The notes: generated by a model not told the origin, from the letters alone. Shown: positions 1-10,499, counted from the first letter of the stretch. The stretch: 64,000 nt of DNA from Cuneatibacter caecimuris (GCF_004216775.1 NZ_SGXF01000004.1:62001-126000), one strand, 5' to 3'. Translations and numbers: made by a program.

Positions 1-372
1 AGTGAAATCCACAAAATCATCTGTCTTCCACAACGCTTCCAAATATGCGTAGTCGATTTGAATAATATCCGGCGCTGTGTTTGCCGCCAGCTGTGTGGTC
101 AGTTTCTCCAGGTAACCATCAAAACCGCCATACTCGCCGGCTATTGTAACACCAGGATGTTTTGTTTCATAATGATCAATTACCTGCAGCGTCTTTTCGT
201 GTCTGTCATCGCCGCCCCACCAGGAAAAGCGCAGGTTTACCTCACTCTTTCCCCCTGAAGTATTCTCTGTGTTTTCGCCCTCTGCCGCAGGCTTCTGCCC
301 GCTGCCTCCACAGGCCGTGAGAGACAGTGCCAGAGAGGCCGCCAGAATCACTGCCATCATTTTTCTTTTCAT
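1..372 (-). CDS. ABC transporter sugar-binding lipoprotein (3' part outside window)
   Basis: N-terminal 124 codons of an extracellular solute-binding protein; the rest lies left of the window. The ATG at 372 follows AGGAGGA at good spacing. The protein opens with a basic n-region and hydrophobic core ending in a lipobox (LTAC, Cys21), so it should be lipid-anchored on the outer face of the membrane. The mature part contains NLRFSWWGGDDRHEKT and later DIIQIDYAYLEAL, the pattern of family 1 sugar-binding proteins. It is divergent from the two-component genes at 593, an arrangement in which YesN/YesM-type systems commonly control sugar uptake. The substrate cannot be told. Confidence 0.85.
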   Translation of the reverse strand, partial: MKRKMMAVILAASLALSLTACGGSGQKPAAEGENTENTSGGKSEVNLRFSWWGGDDRHEKTLQVIDHYETKHPGVTIAGEYGGFDGYLEKLTTQLAANTAPDIIQIDYAYLEALWKTDDFVDFT

Positions 373-525
373 CCTTTTCCTCCTTCATGTCTTTTTCGGA
401 TTTGTATTTTGAGAGTAGTATACATGATCCTTCTGCATTGCGCCCCCCGCCGGTTTTACTCTTTTTTTCCTTTATTTTACAAAAGTGTCTTTTTTATACT
501 ATAGTGTTATTTCTTTACATCTGAA

Positions 526-554
526 TTACATTTTTATTTAGGCTGTAGTATAAT
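526..554 (+). promoter_or_regulatory. Sigma-A promoter of the response regulator-kinase pair
   Basis: TTACAT (526-531), a 17-bp spacer and TATAAT (549-554), about 38 bp upstream of the response-regulator start codon. Perfect -10 and a -35 matching at four of six bases. Confidence 0.6.
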
Positions 555-592
555 ATACTGGATTTCTGAATGTTTACAAAGGAGGGCCTGAT

Positions 593-1330
593 ATGTATTC
601 TCTGATTCTTGCAGAAGATGACTTCCACATCCGCACCGGGTTAGCGGATTTTTTTCCCTGGGAATCATTGGGCTTTCATTTAGCCGGAAGTTTTCAGGAC
701 GGTGCGGAAGCGCTGGCCTTTTTTCAGGCCCACCCTGTGGATGTAGTCCTCACTGATATCAAAATGCCTGCTGTGGACGGCCTGACTCTTGCCAGAGAAA
801 TACGCAGGCTCTCTCCTGCTGCAACCATCATCTTTATCAGCGCCTACCGCAACTTTGAATATGCCAGACAGGCCATGGAACTGGGCGTCAAACGCTACCT
901 GATCAAGTCTGCCAAATATGATGAAATGATGAGCTTTTTCCAAATGCTCCGCAAAGAGCTGGATCAAGAGCTGCTTACTTGTAACCCTGCCACTGGAGCG
1001 ATACTTACAAAGACAGAAAATCCAGTGATCCGGAAAGTATTACAGCAGATAAATGATCACATTGATAAAGCCTCTCTGCAGTATATTGCTGACAGTGTCT
1101 CAATGAATCCTGTCTACTTAAGCCGCTATTTCAAAGAACAGACTGGCGTCAACTTCTCTGAATATTTATTGAAAAAACGTATGGAGCTGGCCGGCTACTA
1201 TTTATCAAAAACCACGCTTTCGATTACAGAAATAAGCGAAAAGGTAGGATACAGCAATGATAAGAATTTTTCGAAAGCCTTTAAGAAGTATTTTTCTATT
1301 CCGCCGTCACAGTACAGAAGGCAGTCCTGA
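593..1330 (+). CDS. Response regulator, YesN/AraC type
   Basis: A 245-residue response regulator. The receiver domain (residues 1 to about 120) has the acidic pair near residues 8-10, the phospho-acceptor Asp55 in LTDIKMP, Ser83 and Lys105. The C-terminal half (about 145-245) is an AraC-type double helix-turn-helix ending in SNDKNFSKAFKKYFSIPPSQYR, typical of the family. This is short for YesN proteins because the middle linker is compact. The ATG follows AGGAGG. The downstream kinase overlaps its end, so the two are translationally coupled. Likely target, by inference, is the divergent sugar-binding protein and its transporter. Confidence 0.92.
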   Translation: MYSLILAEDDFHIRTGLADFFPWESLGFHLAGSFQDGAEALAFFQAHPVDVVLTDIKMPAVDGLTLAREIRRLSPAATIIFISAYRNFEYARQAMELGVKRYLIKSAKYDEMMSFFQMLRKELDQELLTCNPATGAILTKTENPVIRKVLQQINDHIDKASLQYIADSVSMNPVYLSRYFKEQTGVNFSEYLLKKRMELAGYYLSKTTLSITEISEKVGYSNDKNFSKAFKKYFSIPPSQYRRQS

Positions 1331-3149
1331 GAACAGTGCCGCAGGCCGTCTCTTTCACAGGCAGCTGAAACGCTCCGCCCACCGGCGTTTTTTCTGGCAG
1401 AACCTTTTCGGCAGGCTTTGTTCCATGCTGATTCCTGTCTTCGGGCTGGCCGTTTTAATCGCCATGATCTTCGTGCCCATCCTGGCCAATGAATACACGA
1501 AAAACAGCCGGAATCTCCTGTATCAGTACCGCACAAAGCTGGAAACGCTTTTCAATGAAATTAATTACATGAACATTGAATTGTCCATGAATACAGAACT
1601 CTTCAGCCTGCTCAAACGGGTTTCTGTCAATGCGGACTCCAATTCCGAAATCAATCAGGCCAAGACCCAGTCCAACCGATATCTGATTCCTCTGATTGCC
1701 AGCCGCAGTTACATTGATTCCATGTATATCTATATTGATAATGAAAACGGCCGGTTTTTCTCTATTCCCCAGGGGCTGGTCAACCTGTCCTCCTACCCGG
1801 ATTACACCTGGTATCATTCCTATCAGCGCAAACGTTCCAGTCAGGTATCTTTGTGGAGCGATACGAGAAGCTACCGCAGATATTCTTTTGAAGAGCTGAC
1901 CGATGTAATGACCATCTACCAGAAGCTCTACTACCAAAACGGTGTCTCAATCATCAATATTAATCTGAGTTATCTGCGCCAGGAGCTGGATGCCCTTCAG
2001 CTGCCCAAGGACCAGCACATTCTGATCCTGAACCAGGACGGCAGCCTTCTGTTGAAAAACTCTTCCAGTGAGATATCAGACGAGCTGCTGGATGCTCTGC
2101 ATAGTGCAGACGCCTCTCAGACAACGCTCCGGATTCAAAAGGAAACCTACCAGATTACCAGAGAATATTCTGCTCTGGGCGGCCTGCAGTGTATCTCTGT
2201 AATTCCGCTGGGCGCTATCTACTCCTCTGTCTATCAGGTTTTTCTGAACCTCCTGCTGATGATTCTGGTGATCGCTTTGATCTCCATTTTACTGGCGCTG
2301 CACAGCAGCAAGAAATTCTACCGCAATATCATGCAGGTCGTTGATATTCTCACCAGTGAATCCACAGAATCCGGGACTGCGGCTTCGGGCGGCAGCGTGA
2401 CCGAGAACACAGATTTGTATCATCTGATCACTCAGAATATCCTCCGTCTCCATCTGCAGCAAAACCAGCTGAAAATGGACATCATTGAAAACCAGTACAA
2501 GCAAAAAAACCTGGAGCTGAAAGCGCTCCAGGCCCAGATGAGTCCCCATTTTCTTATTAATACACTGAAATCGATTTTTTGGATGAGCTACAAGATTACT
2601 GCTTCTAAAAACATAGTCTGTGAGATGGTAGAAAATATGACGGACATCCTCAGCTATTCCCTGACTTCAAAAGATACTCTGGTCCCTCTGTCAGAAGAAA
2701 TCTGCCATACCAAAAGCTATATTGACATCCAGCGTGTCAGGTACCAATACGGCTTTACCGTAACCTGGGAGTATGAAGAAACAGTGACGGCTCTGCCCTC
2801 CATTAAATTTCTTTTGCAGCCCATAGTAGAAAATGCAATAATACATGGTTTTCATGGCGCTTCTTCCGGACAGCGCATCAAAATCCGCATTCAGCGGGAA
2901 GGGACTGTGATCATCATCCGCGTCCTTGACAATGGGGGCGGCATCCCCGCTCCCAGGCTGGCTGAAATCCAGGATGCGCTGAGACAGCTGGAAGGAAGCG
3001 ACCAGCATATCGGGATTTTTAACTGTAACCGGCGCCTGCACCTGATCTTCGGCCAATCCGCCGGACTCTCCATACACAGCCGGGAAGGGCTGGGAACTGT
3101 GGTGAAGATACAGTTCCCTTTCAGTCCCCGACCTTTTCCGGACTCCTGA
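1257..3149 (+). CDS. Sensor histidine kinase, YesM/LytS type
   Basis: A 630-residue membrane kinase. There is a basic cytoplasmic N-terminus, TM1 at about 57-76, a large extracellular sensing region, TM2 at about 325-348, then a His_kinase domain with the phospho-acceptor His431 in AQMSPHFLINTL and a HATPase domain with the N-box VENAIIHG and G-box DNGGGIP. The His motif is slightly unusual (SPHFLIN where NPHFLYN is common). The start at 1257 gives a 74-bp overlap with the response regulator; the next in-frame ATG (1425) would start at the edge of TM1. A purine-rich AAGGTAGGA precedes 1257, so I prefer the longer form. It should phosphorylate the upstream regulator. Confidence 0.9.
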   Translation: MIRIFRKPLRSIFLFRRHSTEGSPENSAAGRLFHRQLKRSAHRRFFWQNLFGRLCSMLIPVFGLAVLIAMIFVPILANEYTKNSRNLLYQYRTKLETLFNEINYMNIELSMNTELFSLLKRVSVNADSNSEINQAKTQSNRYLIPLIASRSYIDSMYIYIDNENGRFFSIPQGLVNLSSYPDYTWYHSYQRKRSSQVSLWSDTRSYRRYSFEELTDVMTIYQKLYYQNGVSIININLSYLRQELDALQLPKDQHILILNQDGSLLLKNSSSEISDELLDALHSADASQTTLRIQKETYQITREYSALGGLQCISVIPLGAIYSSVYQVFLNLLLMILVIALISILLALHSSKKFYRNIMQVVDILTSESTESGTAASGGSVTENTDLYHLITQNILRLHLQQNQLKMDIIENQYKQKNLELKALQAQMSPHFLINTLKSIFWMSYKITASKNIVCEMVENMTDILSYSLTSKDTLVPLSEEICHTKSYIDIQRVRYQYGFTVTWEYEETVTALPSIKFLLQPIVENAIIHGFHGASSGQRIKIRIQREGTVIIIRVLDNGGGIPAPRLAEIQDALRQLEGSDQHIGIFNCNRRLHLIFGQSAGLSIHSREGLGTVVKIQFPFSPRPFPDS

Positions 3150-3193
3150 TAGGCCATGTTTCTATTTATCCAGTTAGAATGGAGGTGATGTCT

Positions 3194-3280
3194 ATGAAGC
3201 ATTTCGATTTTAAGGATCTAATGTCCTTTGGAATGTTTATCTTAGCGTTGCTGACATTCATTTATTTGATATGTCGCTAG
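3194..3280 (+). CDS. Small holin-like toxin (candidate type I TA toxin)
   Basis: A 28-residue peptide with a polar, charged start (MKHFDFKDL) and one hydrophobic segment at about 10-27 (SFGMFILALLTFIYLI), ending in Cys-Arg. The upstream GGAGGTGAT is a perfect Shine-Dalgarno sequence. The ATG at 3194 sits at the right spacing, while the one at 3188 overlaps it. Size, topology and the FGMFILALL core resemble the putative holin-like toxins and the TxpA/BsrG class of Firmicutes type I toxins, which damage the membrane when over-expressed. A convergent antisense RNA candidate overlaps the 3' UTR. Toxicity is inferred, not shown. Confidence 0.7.
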   Translation: MKHFDFKDLMSFGMFILALLTFIYLICR

Positions 3281-3290
3281 CTTAACATAG

Positions 3291-3383
3291 AAAAACCACC
3301 CTTATACTTTGACCGGTAGCAGGGTGGAATTTCTACTTTACTATTGAGGACAACCCACCTTGTGGGCGATTGCTCCCTTTTCT
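3291..3383 (-). ncRNA. Candidate antisense antitoxin RNA
   Basis: Predicted short RNA of about 90 nt read opposite to the toxin and ending just past its stop codon. It would start near 3383 from the promoter at 3390-3418 and stop at a hairpin (CCACCCT 3296-3302 with AGGGTGG 3321-3327) followed, in this direction, by five T. It would pair with the 3' UTR of the toxin mRNA, as in the convergent RatA/TxpA and par arrangements. A second small hairpin (CCCAC-CTT-GTGGG, 3354-3366) lies within it. Transcription is inferred only from these signals. Confidence 0.55.
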
Positions 3384-3389
3384 GTCTAT

Positions 3390-3418
3390 AATATAACATT
3401 TTTTTGCTTTAAATTCAA
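3390..3418 (-). promoter_or_regulatory. Promoter of the antisense RNA
   Basis: On the minus strand TTGAAT (3413-3418), 17 bp, TATATT (3390-3395). It lies between atpC and the toxin locus and faces the toxin 3' end. Confidence 0.5.
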
Positions 3419-3452
3419 GGCTTATTTTTTGTATGTTTATTATTAAGACTTT

Positions 3453-3869
3453 TCAAACCCTGGGCCTGAACTTGCTGGCCTCCTTCAGGCGGGCCATAGC
3501 CCTGGCCAGGGAAGCCTGGGAAATATGGTATTCCTCCAGGCTCTGTTTCTGTCTCAGCTGCTCCTGGGCCCTCTCCTTGGCTTCTTCTGCCCGCCGCACG
3601 TCGATTTCTTCCGGCCTTTCCGCCGACAGCACCAGCATGGTCACGCGGTTGTGGGAGACCTGGGCGAATCCCCGGCTGACGACGGCGTGAAGCCATTCCC
3701 CGTCCGGTTTCTGAAGGCGCAGTTCTCCGATTTCCACCGCAATCACCATATCCTCATGGTGGGCCATAATTCCTTTTTCCCCGTCTATGGCCGGAATCAC
3801 CAGCATCTGACAGGGGCCATCATAAAATACACGGTTTGTCGCCACCACTTTTAATGTAAATGTGTCCAT
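3453..3869 (-). CDS. atpC: F-type ATP synthase epsilon subunit
   Basis: A 138-residue protein, the usual length. An N-terminal beta-sandwich (FTLKVVATNRVFYDGPCQMLVIPAIDGEKGIMAHHEDMV, about 3-40) is followed by a C-terminal helical hairpin rich in RRAEEAKERAQEQL (about 90-130). It is part of the central stalk, coupling rotation to catalysis and often inhibiting ATP hydrolysis. It is the last gene of the F-type operon, 19 bp downstream of atpD. Confidence 0.97.
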   Translation of the reverse strand: MDTFTLKVVATNRVFYDGPCQMLVIPAIDGEKGIMAHHEDMVIAVEIGELRLQKPDGEWLHAVVSRGFAQVSHNRVTMLVLSAERPEEIDVRRAEEAKERAQEQLRQKQSLEEYHISQASLARAMARLKEASKFRPRV

Positions 3870-3888
3870 CCCGCTGCCTCACTTTCCG

Positions 3889-5322
<1,434 letters not shown>

Positions 5323-6210
5323 TCAATGCCTGCGCTTCTTCTGCGCCTTTGCGCCGCTGACCACTTCTGTAATTTCCTGGGTGATCGCCGCCTGCCTGGC
5401 CCGGTTATAGGCCACAGAAAGTTCACGCAGCATATCATTGGCGCTGTTTGTCGCTCCTTCCATTGCCATCATTCTGGAATTTTGCTCGCTGCAGTAAGAT
5501 TCTACCAGCGCGCCGAATAAAAAACCGAATACATAGTTGGGGACGATATAATCCATTACAACTTCCCCGGAAGGGGAGAACGCTGTTTCTTCCAGCGGCA
5601 CGCCTGCCGGCAGCTTCCCGGTAAAGGCCGCTTTTTTCAGCGGCAGCAGCTGCTGGATTTCAGTCTCGGCCTGGACCGCATTTTCCATCTTTGTGTAAAT
5701 CACGTAGACTTCATCCAGTTCCCCGCTTTCAAACAGTTCCAGCATTTTTTCTCCAATTACCCTGGCTCTGTGAATGGTGGGATTCTGCGCGGTGTAGTGA
5801 AACTGGATATCTACTTCCACATTTTTCCTGGCAAAATAATGACGTCCGATTTCTCCCACCACATACAGCCTCACACCGCCCCGCGCGGCCCGTTCCTCCG
5901 CCAGCTTCATGACATTATGGTTATAAGCGCCGGCCATGCCTTTATCCGCCGTAATCACCACATACCCCCGCTTTCGCAAATCTTGCGGAATCTCCTGACG
6001 TTCGTCAAAATACCGGTGTTCCAGCTCAGGGATATGGCGGAGAATCCTGGCGATATTAGCCTGCAGCGTATAGAAATAAGGCTCTGTATCCGCCAGGATC
6101 TTTCTGGCTTTTTTCATTTTAGAGGAGGAAATCATATACATGGCATTGGTTATTTTCCGGGTATCCCGGATGCTCTTCATCCTGCTTTGAATTTCCCTGG
6201 TATTAGCCAT
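5323..6210 (-). CDS. atpG: F-type ATP synthase gamma subunit
   Basis: Central rotor shaft, 295 residues. The N-terminus MANTREIQSRMKSIRDTRKITNAMYMISSSKM and the C-terminal REQ-like helix (RMMAMEGATNSANDMLRELSVAYNRARQAAITQEI) are family hallmarks and form the coiled coil that turns inside the alpha3-beta3 ring. Start ATG after AGGAGG. It lies between atpA and atpD. Confidence 0.97.
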   Translation of the reverse strand: MANTREIQSRMKSIRDTRKITNAMYMISSSKMKKARKILADTEPYFYTLQANIARILRHIPELEHRYFDERQEIPQDLRKRGYVVITADKGMAGAYNHNVMKLAEERAARGGVRLYVVGEIGRHYFARKNVEVDIQFHYTAQNPTIHRARVIGEKMLELFESGELDEVYVIYTKMENAVQAETEIQQLLPLKKAAFTGKLPAGVPLEETAFSPSGEVVMDYIVPNYVFGFLFGALVESYCSEQNSRMMAMEGATNSANDMLRELSVAYNRARQAAITQEITEVVSGAKAQKKRRH

Positions 6211-6231
6211 AAAACCTCCTGACTTCGCGTC

Positions 6232-7734
6232 TTACCTGCTCTTGAATTCCTGAGAGAGCGACGCAATTTTGTCTGACAGCTCATCACTGAGCACTTTTTT
6301 CTCTTCTATCTCTCTGCCAACTTCCGGATGCTCTCTGTCAAACCAGTCCAAAAGCCTGCCCTGGAAATCCTTGATTTTTGATTTCTCTACGCCCAACATC
6401 ACCTTATGAGTGGCGGCGCAGAGCGTGATTACCTGATGGCTCAGGCTCATGGGCCTGCACAGCGGCTGTTTTAAAAGCTCCATCAGCCCCTGTCCGTATT
6501 CCAGCTGTTCCTTAGTGCCTTCATCCAGATCTGAACTGAACTGCGTGAATATCTCCATTTCCCGGTACTGGGCCAGGTCTATCCTGATGCTGCCCGCAGC
6601 CTTTTTCATCGCTTTTGTCTGTGCCGCGCCGCCCACGCGGGATACGGACAATCCCACATTAACAGCCGGGCGCATGCCTGAGAAAAACAAATCGCTTTCC
6701 AGAAAAATCTGCCCGTCTGTAATGGAAATCACGTTGGTAGGGATATAGGCGGATACGTCGCCTGCCTGTGTTTCTATAATCGGCAGGGCCGTAATGGAAC
6801 CGCCCCCTTTTTCCCCGCTCAGACGGCTGGAACGTTCCAGCAGCCTGGAATGCAGATAAAACACGTCTCCGGGATATGCTTCCCGGCCAGGGGAACGTTC
6901 CAGCAGCAGAGACAGGGCGCGGTACGCCACCGCATGCTTGCTCAGGTCGTCATAGACGATCAGCACATCTTTTCCCTGATACATAAAATATTCTGCAAGG
7001 GCCGTGCCCGCATAGGGGGCCACATACTGCAGGGGCGCGGGATCGCTGGCCACAGCAGACAGCACGATGGAATATTCCATAGCGCCATGTTTTTTCAGCG
7101 TGGAGACGATACGCGCCACAGTGGAGGCTTTCTGTCCTACCGCCACGTAAATGCAGATCACATTCTTCCCCTTCTGGTTCAGGATTGCGTCCACGGCAAT
7201 GGATGTTTTACCGGTCTGGCGGTCCCCGATAATCAGTTCCCTCTGACCGCGGCCGATAGGAAACATAGCGTCAATCGCCAGGATTCCGGTTTCCAGAGGA
7301 ACGCTGACAGATTTCCTGTCCACAATCCCGGGCGCATCTTCTTCTATCGCCCGGTACCCTTCCGCCGGAATCTCTCCCATGCCGTCTATGGGCGCGCCCA
7401 GCGCGTCAATGATTCTCCCTAAATAGGCAGGTCCCACCGGAATGCCCGCCCGCTTGCCGGTCCTGGTCACCCGGGTCCCTTCATGGATTCCGGTATCCCG
7501 GCCCAGCAGGATACAGCCGATCTCATTCTGCCGGATGTCCTGCACCATTCCCTTCACGCCGTTTTCATATATTACGATTTCCCCGTACATAGCGTGGTCA
7601 ATGCCATATACAGTAGTAATTCCGTCCCCGATCCAGATCACTGTGCCCACTTCCTGGGTCTGTCTGTGTACCTCAAAATCCTCTATCTCACTTTTCAAAA
7701 TTGATATAATCTCATCTGAACTGATCGCGCTCAC
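6232..7734 (-). CDS. atpA: F-type ATP synthase alpha subunit
   Basis: Non-catalytic nucleotide-binding F1 subunit, 500 residues. The P-loop GDRQTGKTS and the segment [17 protein letters not shown] with the regulatory Arg are present. The start is GTG at 7734, set by GGAGGTGAT seven bases upstream. Four bases separate it from atpH. Confidence 0.97.
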   Translation of the reverse strand: MSAISSDEIISILKSEIEDFEVHRQTQEVGTVIWIGDGITTVYGIDHAMYGEIVIYENGVKGMVQDIRQNEIGCILLGRDTGIHEGTRVTRTGKRAGIPVGPAYLGRIIDALGAPIDGMGEIPAEGYRAIEEDAPGIVDRKSVSVPLETGILAIDAMFPIGRGQRELIIGDRQTGKTSIAVDAILNQKGKNVICIYVAVGQKASTVARIVSTLKKHGAMEYSIVLSAVASDPAPLQYVAPYAGTALAEYFMYQGKDVLIVYDDLSKHAVAYRALSLLLERSPGREAYPGDVFYLHSRLLERSSRLSGEKGGGSITALPIIETQAGDVSAYIPTNVISITDGQIFLESDLFFSGMRPAVNVGLSVSRVGGAAQTKAMKKAAGSIRIDLAQYREMEIFTQFSSDLDEGTKEQLEYGQGLMELLKQPLCRPMSLSHQVITLCAATHKVMLGVEKSKIKDFQGRLLDWFDREHPEVGREIEEKKVLSDELSDKIASLSQEFKSR

Positions 7735-7738
7735 CCAA

Positions 7739-8242
7739 TCACCTCCAGGTCAATTTTTGTCTCAGCCGATCCAGACGCCCCTTCAGGCTCCAGTCATATT
7801 CCTGATCCCCCGTCCGCAGCACGAATCCTCCGATCAGCTCCGGTTTATATATCAGGGCCAGCTCGATTTCCCGCGCTCCGGTTTCTCTGCACAGGAACTC
7901 TTTCATTTTTTGCTGCTGCCCCGGATCAGGCTCCGTCACATAATACAGATCCGCCGCAGCCCTCTTCTCATGGCTCATGCAGCAGGCGCGGTACGCTTTG
8001 CTGATATCGTATATTTCCTCCATCTGATGATGGGCGCACAGCACCTTCAAAAAGCTGCGCACATTCTCAGAAAATATCCGGTCAATGATTCTGCGCTTCT
8101 TCCCCTGAGGAATCACAGGGCTTAAAAGCGCTTCCATCAGCTGCGGATTTTTCCGCAGGCAGGAAGCCGCGCCCTCCACCTCTTCCAGCAAAACCCCGGC
8201 GCCGTACAGGGCCTTTGCATAATTCACCGCTGTCTGCGTCAT
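7739..8242 (-). CDS. atpH: F-type ATP synthase delta subunit
   Basis: A 167-residue OSCP/delta subunit that ties the peripheral stalk to the top of F1. The N-terminal [11 protein letters not shown] motif and C-terminal [29 protein letters not shown] are diagnostic. Its ATG overlaps the atpF stop by four bases (translational coupling). Confidence 0.95.
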   Translation of the reverse strand: MTQTAVNYAKALYGAGVLLEEVEGAASCLRKNPQLMEALLSPVIPQGKKRRIIDRIFSENVRSFLKVLCAHHQMEEIYDISKAYRACCMSHEKRAAADLYYVTEPDPGQQQKMKEFLCRETGAREIELALIYKPELIGGFVLRTGDQEYDWSLKGRLDRLRQKLTWR

Positions 8243-8724
8243 TTTCCATCACCTGTTTCTGTGATAAACTGGTCGAAAAGCGCCTGGTCTAATTCCGCTC
8301 CGGCCTTCCCTGCCGTGACTTTTTCCGCCGCGTCCATGGCCAGAGAAGCGATCTGCGCCTTCATTTCCCGCAGGGCCTGTTCCCGTTCCGCCTCCACGGA
8401 TTTCCGTGCATTTTCTATGATCTGACCGGCCTGAACACCGGCGTCCTTCAGAATCTGTTCGTATTCCGCCCTGGCGTCTATCCTGGCCCTGGCTACAATT
8501 TCATCAGATTCCAGCCTGGAAGCCGCAAGACTCTGTTCATACTGCTGCTTCATTTCCTGCGCCTGATTTTTCTGCGCCGCAGCGTCCTCCAGGGAAGATG
8601 CAATCAGCGCTTTCCGCTTTTCCATGATCCCTGTCACCGGCCCGATCAGAAATTTCTTCAGAAGCAGATAAAGAACAATCAGGTTAATGATGGTGAATAC
8701 CAGGTCCCAACCTAATTTCAGCAT
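8239..8724 (-). CDS. atpF: F-type ATP synthase b subunit
   Basis: Peripheral stalk b subunit of about 161 residues. One N-terminal membrane helix (LVFTIINLIVLYLLLKKFLIGPV) is followed by a long charged coiled coil (IMEKRKALIASSLEDAAAQKNQAQEMKQQ and on). A GTG at 8733 would add three residues. ATG 8724 is preferred because AGGTGG lies just upstream. Confidence 0.95.
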   Translation of the reverse strand: MLKLGWDLVFTIINLIVLYLLLKKFLIGPVTGIMEKRKALIASSLEDAAAQKNQAQEMKQQYEQSLAASRLESDEIVARARIDARAEYEQILKDAGVQAGQIIENARKSVEAEREQALREMKAQIASLAMDAAEKVTAGKAGAELDQALFDQFITETGDGK

Positions 8725-8758
8725 CCTTCCCACCTGCCTTTCTTGAAAATTGTTCTTC

Positions 8759-8980
8759 TCACTTCAGGAAAAGAATAATCAGAAGTCCAATAACAAAACC
8801 ATAAATAGCAGTTGCTTCGGCCAGCGCGCATCCCAGCAGAAGAGATTTGCTGATTTTGCTCTCCGCCTCAGGCTGCCTTGCGATCGCCTCCACTGCTTTC
8901 CCTGTGGCATGGCCGATCCCGATACCTGCTCCAATACCTGTTAAAACTGCTACTGCTGCTCCAATTGCGATCATAGTCAT
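8759..8980 (-). CDS. atpE: F-type ATP synthase c subunit
   Basis: A 73-residue proteolipid forming the rotor ring, two membrane helices joined by the ARQPEAE loop. The ion-binding carboxylate is Glu55 in CALAEATAIYG. Compared with the Na+-binding c subunit of Ilyobacter tartaricus, the Gln on helix 1 is replaced by Ile22 and the Ser after the carboxylate by Ala56, so proton coupling is the better guess. ATG 8980 has GGAG nine bases upstream; the ATG at 9013 lacks a good site and would add 11 charged residues. Confidence 0.95.
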   Translation of the reverse strand: MTMIAIGAAVAVLTGIGAGIGIGHATGKAVEAIARQPEAESKISKSLLLGCALAEATAIYGFVIGLLIILFLK

Positions 8981-9029
8981 AGCTGTAATCTCCTTTTCTT
9001 TGAATTGGTCCATTCATTTTCAGCCGTTC

Positions 9030-9725
9030 TTACTCCACAGCTTCCTTGACAAACAGGGAGGTCAGGAATACGAACACATAGGCCTGGATCAGGCCGTCGA
9101 AAATGTCGAAATAAAAACTGAACGGCACCGGAACAAACACCGGGACGATCAGTTTGATCAGTTCCATCACCACAAACGCGCCCAACACATTGCCGAACAG
9201 ACGCATACACAGCGACAGAGGCCGGATAAAAATCTCCAGCACATTGATAGGGGCAAGCAGCGGCATCGGCTCCGCAAAGCTTTTCACCCATTTTTTGGGA
9301 CCTTTCTGCCGGATGCCGGCGTACTCGATCAGTATGATGCTCATAATTGCCAGCGCCGCTGTCACATTCAGGTCCTTGGTAGGGGACTTGAAGCCCAGCA
9401 GGCCGATCAGGTTTGCCACGCCGATATACAGCGCCACCGTGATCAGATAAGGAATATAGCGTTTTCCATGCTCCCCCAGGATGTCTTCAAAGAAATCCGA
9501 CAGCCATCCAATAAAAGATTCCAGCAATAGCTGTACCTTTCCCGGATTTTCCACTTTCAGATTCCTCACAAGAAGGATTGACAGAAGCACCAGCCCGGCC
9601 ATGATAATCCATGTTACCACCGTGGATTCCGCCACCGGTATCCCCCCGAACAGGGGAATAGTGAACACCGTATCACAGTTCAGCTCTTCCATCAGTTTTT
9701 CAGCAAGTTCCTCCGTACATCTCAC
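9030..9725 (-). CDS. atpB: F-type ATP synthase a subunit
   Basis: Membrane stator subunit that forms the ion half-channels with the c ring. The protein has 5-6 hydrophobic segments, with the conserved Arg in SLCMRLFGNVLGAFV and the C-terminal helix GLIQAYVFVFLTSLFVKEAVE. The start is uncertain: GTG 9725 is the longest form, while ATG 9692 (MEELNCDTVF) also fits with a GGAGGA somewhat far upstream. It lies 30 bp after trmB and heads the ATP synthase genes. Confidence 0.95.
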   Translation of the reverse strand: MRCTEELAEKLMEELNCDTVFTIPLFGGIPVAESTVVTWIIMAGLVLLSILLVRNLKVENPGKVQLLLESFIGWLSDFFEDILGEHGKRYIPYLITVALYIGVANLIGLLGFKSPTKDLNVTAALAIMSIILIEYAGIRQKGPKKWVKSFAEPMPLLAPINVLEIFIRPLSLCMRLFGNVLGAFVVMELIKLIVPVFVPVPFSFYFDIFDGLIQAYVFVFLTSLFVKEAVE

Positions 9726-9755
9726 TCCCTTTCTGCATGATCTATCTATATCAGA

Positions 9756-10400
9756 TTAACGCTTCCGGTATGCGATCAGCTTACAGATCGCCTTCCCTTC
9801 TGCCGAAAAGCGGGCCTCGTATTCTGTCATCACATTGCCTTCATTCAGCAGGCCGTCGTGGTGCAGATCCCTGGTAGACGCTTTCAGTATCCACCCGGCT
9901 TCTTCCACCGAAGCCAGAGAAAAGTCAAACAGCTCCTGATTGTCCGTTTTAAATTCCACCAGTCCGTGTTTTTTCAGGATCCGGTCATACCTTTGAAAAA
10001 ACTGCGGGGACGTAAGCCGCCGTTTGGCATGGCGGTCCTTTGGCCATGGGTCAGAGAAATTCAAATAGATGCGGTCCACCTCTTCCGGGGCGAAAATCTC
10101 AGGCAGAGCTTCTGCATCCAGCCTCAGATAATACAGATTATGCAGCTCCCCCTCTTCCCGACGCTGCAGAGCGCGCAGAAGGACAGAAGAATATTTTTCT
10201 ATCCCGATATAATTGATGTCCGGATTTCCTTCCGCAAGGGATGTGATAAACCTGCCCTTTCCCATCCCTACCTCTATCTGAATAGGGTTGCTGTTCCCAA
10301 ACAGCTCTGCCCAGCGCCCTTTCCACTGTTCCGGCGCATCAATTACATAAGGGCTTTCTAACATCGCTTCCCTGGCCCCTCGGATATTTCTTAACCGCAT
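9756..10400 (-). CDS. trmB: tRNA (guanine-N7)-methyltransferase
   Basis: SAM-dependent enzyme that methylates G46 of tRNA. The protein (214 residues) contains the SAM site IEVGMGKGRF, the NFSDPWPKDRHAKRRL signature and C-terminal TEYEARF, all typical of TrmB. ATG 10400 (MRLRNIRGA) is preceded by AAAGGAGAG. It shares a strand with atpB and is probably the first gene of the F-type transcript. Confidence 0.95.
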   Translation of the reverse strand: MRLRNIRGAREAMLESPYVIDAPEQWKGRWAELFGNSNPIQIEVGMGKGRFITSLAEGNPDINYIGIEKYSSVLLRALQRREEGELHNLYYLRLDAEALPEIFAPEEVDRIYLNFSDPWPKDRHAKRRLTSPQFFQRYDRILKKHGLVEFKTDNQELFDFSLASVEEAGWILKASTRDLHHDGLLNEGNVMTEYEARFSAEGKAICKLIAYRKR

Positions 10401-10499
10401 ATTGCTCTCCTTTTCTGGTTTGCCTCTATCATACAAGCCTTTTTTTAAAAATGAAATATAAAATATCCAGATAATTTTAGGATTTTTCTTCGTTTTATA

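Noticed and set aside
8981-9013. N-terminal extension of the F-type c subunit
   Set aside because: The 11 added residues are charged and lack a good ribosome site; the ATG at 8980 has GGAG at normal spacing and gives the usual length.
10401-10436. Twelve-residue N-terminal extension of TrmB
   Set aside because: AAAGGAGAG lies directly before ATG 10400 and the family begins at MRLRN.
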